Of a stretch of DNA of 5,820 nucleotides, positions 1-4,324 are shown in pieces. Source of the stretch: Gammaproteobacteria bacterium (GTDB lineage Bacteria; Pseudomonadota; Gammaproteobacteria; Coxiellales; Coxiellaceae). Within the stretch, counting starts at the first letter, position 1, and each line of letters opens with the position of its first letter. The notes beneath the pieces were generated by a model that did no database searches, was not told where the DNA came from, and worked only from the letters and a program-made list of their open reading frames with translations. Location: NCBI GenBank assembly GCA_021774015.1, contig JAJFJO010000242.1:1-5820 (forward strand), read 5' to 3'. The translations under genes and the position numbers were made by a program.

Positions 1-100
1 TATTGGGCAAAGCAATCAAGCACAAACACTCGGTGAGCAACTTGGAGAGATGTTAATAGCACAAGGCGCGCGCAGATACTTAGAGCACCGCAATGGATAA
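1..100 (+). CDS. hemC: Hydroxymethylbilane synthase (porphobilinogen deaminase), C-terminal end only
   Basis: The frame open from position 2 encodes the last 32 residues of a protein and stops at TAA 98-100. The tail reads LGEQLGEMLIAQGARRYL, the usual end of HemC: an amphipathic helix with LG..LGE.L...GA..L spacing. HemC joins four porphobilinogen molecules on a dipyrromethane cofactor to make hydroxymethylbilane in the cytoplasm. The catalytic parts lie upstream of the window. The stop overlaps the hemD start by 8 nt (ATGGATAA), as expected for translationally coupled genes, and hemD as the next gene supports the call. The fragment is short, so identification rests on the tail motif plus context. 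Confidence 0.85.
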   Translation, partial: IGQSNQAQTLGEQLGEMLIAQGARRYLEHRNG

Positions 101-887
101 AAGCTTGGGCGGCATCACAGTATTAGTAACAAGGCCTACACATCAAGCCAACTCTTTGTGTGATAAAATTATGGCGCTTGGAGGCACAACAGTTTTGTTA
201 CCAACTATTGATATAGTGGCTATTAATCAAAGCACACTAAAATCTGTTTCAAAAAACATTCAAGACGGCGATATTGTTATCTACTTAAGCGTTAATGCTG
301 TCTTGCATAGCCAAGCATTAACATTACCCCATAGCATCACCACAATAGCCATTGGCCCCAGCACCGCAAAGGCTTTATCAAATCATAATATCCAGGTTAA
401 TTTTACCCCTCAGTCATACAATAGCGAAGGGGTGCTTGAGCTCGATATTTTTAAAAATGACGCACATAAAAATGTGTTTATTATTGGTGGTGAGCATCCG
501 CGCCCTTTGCTAGCTGATGTCTTAACAAAAAACGGCGCAACGGTTCACAACATTACTTGCTACAAACGCTGCTTGCCCAATATTGATAAAAACACCATCC
601 TGCAACTACCATTGGATGATGTCGATGTTATTGTAAGCACTAGTGTTGAAAGCCTAACAAACTTAGTGACTCTTTTGGGTGCCACCAATAAATCTGACAT
701 ACTAAACAAGCCGTTGCTTGTGATCAGTGATCGCATGAACGCCGCAGCTATTAAGATGGGGTTGGATAAGACCACCTCAGAGAACACAACCAAGCACGCT
801 GTTAAAATTATCACAGCTGAAAATGCAACTAACGATGCTATTGTTGAATGCTTGACAACAAGGATACGTAATTATGCTGCCCACTAG
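93..887 (+). CDS. hemD: Uroporphyrinogen-III synthase
   Basis: HemD closes hydroxymethylbilane into a ring with inversion of ring D, giving uroporphyrinogen III, the last common precursor of heme, siroheme and cobalamin. The 264-residue product is a little longer than E. coli HemD (about 246). Family landmarks are visible in order: VLVTRP at residues 10-15, AIGPSTAKAL at 86-95, the PQSYNSEGVLEL segment at 106-117, GGEHPRPLLADVLTKNGA at 132-149 followed by CYKR at 156-159, STSVESL at 182-188, and VISDRMNAAAIKMGL at 210-224. HemD proteins are highly divergent and have few invariant residues, so the pattern plus the position just after hemC makes the call. The start overlaps the hemC stop by 8 nt, and only a weak GAG lies upstream, consistent with translational coupling. 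The last 14 nt overlap the next gene. No signal peptide or membrane segment is seen. Confidence 0.95.
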   Translation: MDKSLGGITVLVTRPTHQANSLCDKIMALGGTTVLLPTIDIVAINQSTLKSVSKNIQDGDIVIYLSVNAVLHSQALTLPHSITTIAIGPSTAKALSNHNIQVNFTPQSYNSEGVLELDIFKNDAHKNVFIIGGEHPRPLLADVLTKNGATVHNITCYKRCLPNIDKNTILQLPLDDVDVIVSTSVESLTNLVTLLGATNKSDILNKPLLVISDRMNAAAIKMGLDKTTSENTTKHAVKIITAENATNDAIVECLTTRIRNYAAH

Positions 888-1455
888 TGAACTTGATGAC
901 TACCGACAATCCATTGATTATCTCGATACATCACTTATGTTTTTACTAGCAGAGCGCTGTCACACTATCGCCAAACTTGCTGCCATAAAAAAACAAGAGC
1001 ATATAAAGCCAGAGTATTCTGAAGAGCGTAAAGTTGATATCGAAAAAATAATGCAGCTTGCTCATGATAGAAATCTAAACCGTGATTTTTTGCAACAACT
1101 GTTTCAGTGTATTCTAGAATATGCGCTAACCTATATCGAGCAGCTAACACCCGAACAAGCTCAGCAAAAAATAACAGAAGAAGATTTATCAGCACTGCGC
1201 AATAGCCTCTATAACTTAGACAGTGCTATTTGCCTAATACTCGCCGAGCGATTCCAAACAGCCCTCAAGGTGGCTCACTATAAAATAAAACACAGCCTGC
1301 CCTTGCTTGATGCCCAGCGGTGGCAAGCTTTATTAGAAGTAAAAGTAACCATGGCTGGGAAGCTAGGGATAAAACGAACCTTAGTTGAAGATATCTTTAA
1401 CGCTATCCATAAAGAATCTTTGCGCCTACAAGGTATTGAGAATACAATAAGATAA
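874..1455 (+). CDS. Tandem chorismate mutase-like (AroQ-fold, type II) protein in the hem operon
   Basis: The 193-residue product consists of two consecutive all-helical repeats, each matching the AroQ chorismate mutase pattern (chorismate to prephenate, the branch to Phe and Tyr). Repeat 1 spans residues 7-90 and repeat 2 spans 104-186. Repeat 2 aligns without gaps to the E. coli PheA mutase domain recalled from memory: R109, R126, K137, D146, R149, S182 and Q186 fall on R11, R28, K39, D48, R51, S84 and Q88, but W150 replaces catalytic E52. Repeat 1 keeps R11, R28 and K39 at identical numbers; the D48, R51/E52 and Q88 positions are not clearly kept. The shared signature is R..(I/L)..LD......LAER. 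Start ATG 874 has AAGGA at 860-864, 9 nt upstream. It overlaps hemD by 14 nt and sits 15 nt before hemX, so it is co-expressed with heme genes. No signal peptide or membrane segment is seen, so it is probably cytoplasmic. Active mutase, isochorismate pyruvate-lyase (PchB-like enzymes also lack E52) or ligand-binding regulator all remain possible. Confidence 0.75.
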   Translation: MLPTSELDDYRQSIDYLDTSLMFLLAERCHTIAKLAAIKKQEHIKPEYSEERKVDIEKIMQLAHDRNLNRDFLQQLFQCILEYALTYIEQLTPEQAQQKITEEDLSALRNSLYNLDSAICLILAERFQTALKVAHYKIKHSLPLLDAQRWQALLEVKVTMAGKLGIKRTLVEDIFNAIHKESLRLQGIENTIR

Positions 1456-1470
1456 ACAAAGGACTTACTC

Positions 1471-2625
1471 ATGAACACACCCAAAAGCACAAAACCTCCT
1501 GTTAACCCGATCACACAGTCTTCCAAAGTCGCCAATCGTGCCTATCTATTATCTGCGGTTGCTTTTGTTATCGCCATTTTAGCTGGCTTGCTAGCCTTTT
1601 GGTTCTGGCATACCTCTAAAGACATCGCAAGCAGTGTGAGGGCATCATCAACACGATTGCAAAAAAACATTGGGGATAATCGATCTCAATTAAGCGCTAA
1701 TCAACGGGCACTACAGTCTCAAATTGAAAATCAACAAAAACAAATTCTAATGATTCAAGGTGCTGTCGAACAGGTTATTAAGTCGAGTTACAATCAAGAA
1801 AAAGAACGCGCATTAAGCCAAACTTCTTATCTCGTTCACTTAGCCAACCTACACTTATCGATTGGTCACGATGCACAAACATCAAAGCGTCTACTAACCA
1901 TGGCCCAACAACGCTTAAAAACCCTCAATGACCCTAGCCTGTTTATGCTAAAACACAGTCTATCCCGCGATATTAACAACCTAAAAAATACACCTATCGT
2001 TGATGTTAGCAATATTATTATCAAGCTCGACTCTATATCAAAAACAATTCAAAGCATATCAAGCCAACCCAAAAACTTTCAAATGACAGATAGTGCAAAA
2101 AAACAAGCTAACATGCAAAAAAACCTACCGTGGTATAAAAAAATATTAAACGAACTCAGTGGGCTAAAAGATTTAGTGATCATACGAGACAATCGGCGTC
2201 CCGTTGTTGCACTATTATCGCCCGCCGAACTCACACTAATGAAGGGAAATATTCAATCGAAACTATCACAAGCAGAGTGGGCAGTGCTCCATCAAAACCC
2301 TATACTCTATAAAGAAAGCTTAACTGTTGCTAAAAACTGGCTGGCAACCTATTTTAGCGAAAAAAGTGATATCAATACAATCATACAACAAGTTGACGCG
2401 ATATCTAAAATTGATATCAAACCAACGCTCCCAAATATTTCAGATTCTTTAAGTGCAGTTAATGCGAGCATGGCACACGCATTTTCTTTATCACCATCAG
2501 CCAAAACAAAAAAATCATCATCCAAACCGAACACTAAAGAAACACCAACGCACAATATTCAAAAAAAGCCTTCCTCTCAAGTTAACACCAATCAAAATAA
2601 TCCTGCTCAGGGGGTTGCGGTATGA
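1471..2625 (+). CDS. hemX: HemX family inner-membrane protein of the heme operon
   Basis: HemX is a membrane-anchored protein encoded after hemCD in many gammaproteobacteria. It is often mislabelled as uroporphyrinogen-III C-methyltransferase, but no methyltransferase domain is present here. The 384 residues comprise a short polar N-terminus (1-24), one transmembrane helix (about 25-46, ending AFWFWHTSK), a Gln/Ser/Asn-rich coiled coil (about 52-115), and a helical domain with family features: YLVHLANLHLSIG at 120-132, DLVIIRDNRRPV at 234-245, LLSPAELTLMKGNIQSKLSQAEWAV at about 248-272, and WLATYF at 290-295. A single N-terminal anchor suggests most of the protein is periplasmic. The C-terminal 45 residues are low-complexity (Lys, Ser, Asn, Gln, Pro) and probably disordered. 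AAAGGA at 1458-1463, 7 nt before ATG, supports the start. It overlaps hemY by 4 nt (ATGA). Its biochemical role is unsettled; a scaffold or regulatory role with HemY is inferred from the family. Confidence 0.9.
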   Translation: MNTPKSTKPPVNPITQSSKVANRAYLLSAVAFVIAILAGLLAFWFWHTSKDIASSVRASSTRLQKNIGDNRSQLSANQRALQSQIENQQKQILMIQGAVEQVIKSSYNQEKERALSQTSYLVHLANLHLSIGHDAQTSKRLLTMAQQRLKTLNDPSLFMLKHSLSRDINNLKNTPIVDVSNIIIKLDSISKTIQSISSQPKNFQMTDSAKKQANMQKNLPWYKKILNELSGLKDLVIIRDNRRPVVALLSPAELTLMKGNIQSKLSQAEWAVLHQNPILYKESLTVAKNWLATYFSEKSDINTIIQQVDAISKIDIKPTLPNISDSLSAVNASMAHAFSLSPSAKTKKSSSKPNTKETPTHNIQKKPSSQVNTNQNNPAQGVAV

Positions 2626-3782
2626 AACGCTTAGTTTGGATTTTTATTGTTTTATTCATCGCTATTGGATTAGGCTTTTTAGTTCACCAAGATTCCGGGT
2701 ATGTTCTTATTGCCTACAATAACTGGACTCTAGAAACCAGCATTTGGATTGCTATCACGGCTGTTATCCTATTTTTCTTTGCTTTATATTTTATACTACG
2801 CCTATTGGGCCACACCCGATTACTAGGTAGCCGCTTCCAAAAGTGGGGTGACTCACGCAAGCAAGACAAAGCACGGCGGTTAACTAATATCGGCCTATGC
2901 GCGCTTGCAGAAGGTAAATGGAAAAAAGCTGAAGATAACCTAATAAAGTCCGCTCCAAATGCAAGCACACCATTAATTAATTACCTGGCTGCAGCACGTG
3001 CAGCACAGGCTCAAAATGAATATGAACGTCGCGATGATTATTTGCGACAAGCCCACCACTCAACTAAAGGCTCAGAGCTCGCTGTAGGTTTAACACAAGC
3101 GGAATTGCAAATTAATGGGAAGCAATGGGAGCAAGCATTAGCAACACTTAAGCACCTTAACCAACTAGACCGCAATCACAGCTACCTACTAAAGCTCCTG
3201 TATATTGTTTATAAGGAATTAGGTGACTGGGAAAACCTACAAACATTATTGCCCAGCCTGAAAAAAAATAAAGTCCTATCTAAAGCTCGATTAGATACTT
3301 TAGAAAAGCAGGTATATCAGCACCGACTTACCGCATCAAAAAATGATCGTGAATCAATCGAATACGTATGGCAATCACTCCCTAAAAACTGGCGCAATCA
3401 CCCAGACATACTGCATAGCTATGCAAAAAAAATAAAATCCACTGGCGAAACACAACAGCTGATACCTTTGATTGAAAGTGCCATCAAGAAGCAGTGGCAT
3501 GAGGGTCTTGTAGAGAGCTATGCTGATTTAGCCAACAACAATTCAGCCAAACAATTGGTTGTTGCCGAAAGCTGGCTGAAAAAGCACCCTAAAGAACCTG
3601 CACTCCTTAAATGTGTTGGACTACTTTCTTTAAAGGAGAAATTTTTTGGCAAAGCAAAAGATTATCTTGAAGAAAGCATGAAGATAAAACCACAAGATGA
3701 CACCCTTCATGCCCTTGGCCTTACGTATGAAGCATTAGGGGATCAAGAAAAAGCACTGGAGTGTTATCGCACAACAACGTAA
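2622..3782 (+). CDS. hemY: HemY family inner-membrane TPR protein (not protoporphyrinogen oxidase)
   Basis: This is the proteobacterial HemY (about 398 residues in E. coli, 386 here), which shares only a name with the Bacillus oxidase HemY. The HemY N-terminal domain shows clearly: transmembrane helix 1 at residues 3-21, the GYVLIAYNNWTLETS motif at 26-40, which corresponds to the family's G.V.I.....(L/V)E.S block, and transmembrane helix 2 at about 41-62. A basic stretch (RFQKWGDSRKQDKARR, 71-86) follows, then helical TPR-like repeats, e.g. GLCALAEGKWKKAEDNLIKSA at 91-111 and two near the C-terminus (about 326-385, with FGKAKDYLEESMKIKP and GDQEKALECY). TPR repeats imply protein partners; the family is thought to act in late tetrapyrrole synthesis in the inner membrane. 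AGGGGG at 2609-2614, 7 nt upstream, and the 4-nt overlap with hemX fix the start. It is probably the last gene of the operon, since a strong hairpin begins 22 nt after the stop. Confidence 0.93.
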   Translation: MKRLVWIFIVLFIAIGLGFLVHQDSGYVLIAYNNWTLETSIWIAITAVILFFFALYFILRLLGHTRLLGSRFQKWGDSRKQDKARRLTNIGLCALAEGKWKKAEDNLIKSAPNASTPLINYLAAARAAQAQNEYERRDDYLRQAHHSTKGSELAVGLTQAELQINGKQWEQALATLKHLNQLDRNHSYLLKLLYIVYKELGDWENLQTLLPSLKKNKVLSKARLDTLEKQVYQHRLTASKNDRESIEYVWQSLPKNWRNHPDILHSYAKKIKSTGETQQLIPLIESAIKKQWHEGLVESYADLANNNSAKQLVVAESWLKKHPKEPALLKCVGLLSLKEKFFGKAKDYLEESMKIKPQDDTLHALGLTYEALGDQEKALECYRTTT

Positions 3783-3793
3783 ATCATTGAATT

Positions 3794-3823
3794 TTAAAAA
3801 TTTAAATGCCCTTCTACTATAAT
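3794..3823 (+). promoter_or_regulatory. Candidate sigma-70 promoter for the 154-residue gene, embedded in the hairpin
   Basis: A perfect TATAAT lies at 3818-3823, preceded at an 18-nt spacing by TTAAAA (3794-3799, four of six matches to TTGACA). Transcription would begin near 3830, inside the hairpin loop, about 25 nt before the ATG at 3855. The surroundings are AT-rich, so a chance TATAAT is possible and the -35 is weak. Confidence 0.35.
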
Positions 3824-3851
3824 TAACCTGTAATTGTAGTAGAAGGGCATT
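3805..3851 (+). terminator. 21-bp hairpin: candidate hem operon terminator that also masks the next gene's ribosome binding site
   Basis: The arms at 3805-3825 and 3831-3851 pair over 21 bp around a 5-nt loop (ACCTG, 3826-3830). The outer 15 bp (AATGCCCTTCTACTA with its exact complement) are perfect; the inner six are A/T pairs plus one G-T. It starts 22 nt after the hemY stop, where an operon terminator is expected. The U-tract is poor on the + strand (ATTATTATGTTT follows) and interrupted on the - strand (TAAATTTTTAAAA), so strong intrinsic termination is uncertain. The right arm holds AGAAGGG, the Shine-Dalgarno sequence of the following gene. The hairpin itself is certain from the sequence; whether it terminates, attenuates or blocks translation is inferred. 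Confidence 0.55.
3841..3847 (+). promoter_or_regulatory. Shine-Dalgarno sequence of the 154-residue gene, inside the hairpin arm
   Basis: AGAAGGG ends 7 nt before ATG 3855, a good ribosome binding site at the right distance, and it decides the start. All seven bases lie in the right arm of the 21-bp hairpin, paired with CCCTTCT in the left arm. They would be hidden in any mRNA that includes both arms. Confidence 0.6.
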
Positions 3852-3854
3852 ATT

Positions 3855-4319
3855 ATGTTTCACATAGAGTCTAATAAATCCGCCGGATGGTATGATCTGG
3901 TCGTAGAAGCACAAAAAAGTGCAGGGTATCATTTTGAAGAAAGCTTGGAATGTTATCTAGTGCTGACGCTTGATTTATTCACCACTAACGAAAAACTAGC
4001 CTCCTCTGTCATTGCCATGGACTTCCTTAATGCTCTTGATGAATCAGGCCGTGTTTTAGGTTCTAAATTGCGCGATGTCGGTGATCAATGCTTACTTTTA
4101 TCCGGCTTGTTTCCTGAATGCGCACTACAAAAAAATGTTAGTTTAGATTACTTTGTCGGCATAGGAAGAAATGCTTATGGATTAATCGCAAACGAAGAAC
4201 TGTCTCGTATACCCGACCCAGAATTATTCTACAAGCTCAGCTACCACTTTATTGGACTAATGGATGTGTTGCATGTGATGCGTGACATTTCAAACATTGC
4301 AGATCACTCAGAAAGCTAA
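3855..4319 (+). CDS. Conserved hypothetical protein, probable gammaproteobacterial family of unknown function
   Basis: The product has 154 residues and no assigned function. It appears soluble and mostly helical, with no signal peptide, transmembrane helix or metal-binding cluster. Two blocks look conserved: LRDVGDQCLLLSGLFPE at residues 72-88 and LDYFVGIGRNAYGLIA at 97-112, after a hydrophobic segment ECYLVLTLDLF (32-42). From memory these match hypothetical proteins in many gammaproteobacteria (LRDVGD.CLL..GLFP and YFV.LGR.AY); I could not verify this by search. The start follows AGAAGGG at 7 nt. It lies on the same strand as the hem genes, 72 nt after hemY, but a hairpin and a possible own promoter separate it, so co-function with heme synthesis should not be assumed. 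It ends 5 nt from the convergent FkbH-like gene. Confidence 0.8.
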   Translation: MFHIESNKSAGWYDLVVEAQKSAGYHFEESLECYLVLTLDLFTTNEKLASSVIAMDFLNALDESGRVLGSKLRDVGDQCLLLSGLFPECALQKNVSLDYFVGIGRNAYGLIANEELSRIPDPELFYKLSYHFIGLMDVLHVMRDISNIADHSES

Positions 4320-4324
4320 CCAAA

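Noticed and set aside
965..1195. Open frame of 76 codons on - inside the chorismate mutase-like gene
   Set aside because: It is antisense to a gene with clear domain pattern, operon context and Shine-Dalgarno sequence; the Leu/Ala-rich translation is the expected by-product of helical coding sequence.
1471..2625. hemX product as a uroporphyrinogen-III methyltransferase
   Set aside because: That label is common for this family, but the sequence has only an anchor, a coiled coil and the HemX helical domain; no SAM-binding methyltransferase motifs are present.
2453..2722. Open frame of 89 codons on + overlapping the hemX/hemY junction
   Set aside because: It lies out of frame over the end of hemX and start of hemY, both well supported, and its translation resembles no protein family; it is a shadow frame.
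3511..3565. Short inverted repeat (AACAACAATT ... AATTGGTTGTT) as a regulatory hairpin
   Set aside because: It is imperfect, lies deep inside the hemY coding sequence, and can be explained by repeated Asn and Val codons.
3735..3932. Open frame of 65 codons on - across the hairpin region
   Set aside because: It overlaps the 3' end of hemY, the hairpin and the start of the next gene, has no recognisable content and no good ribosome binding site was noted.
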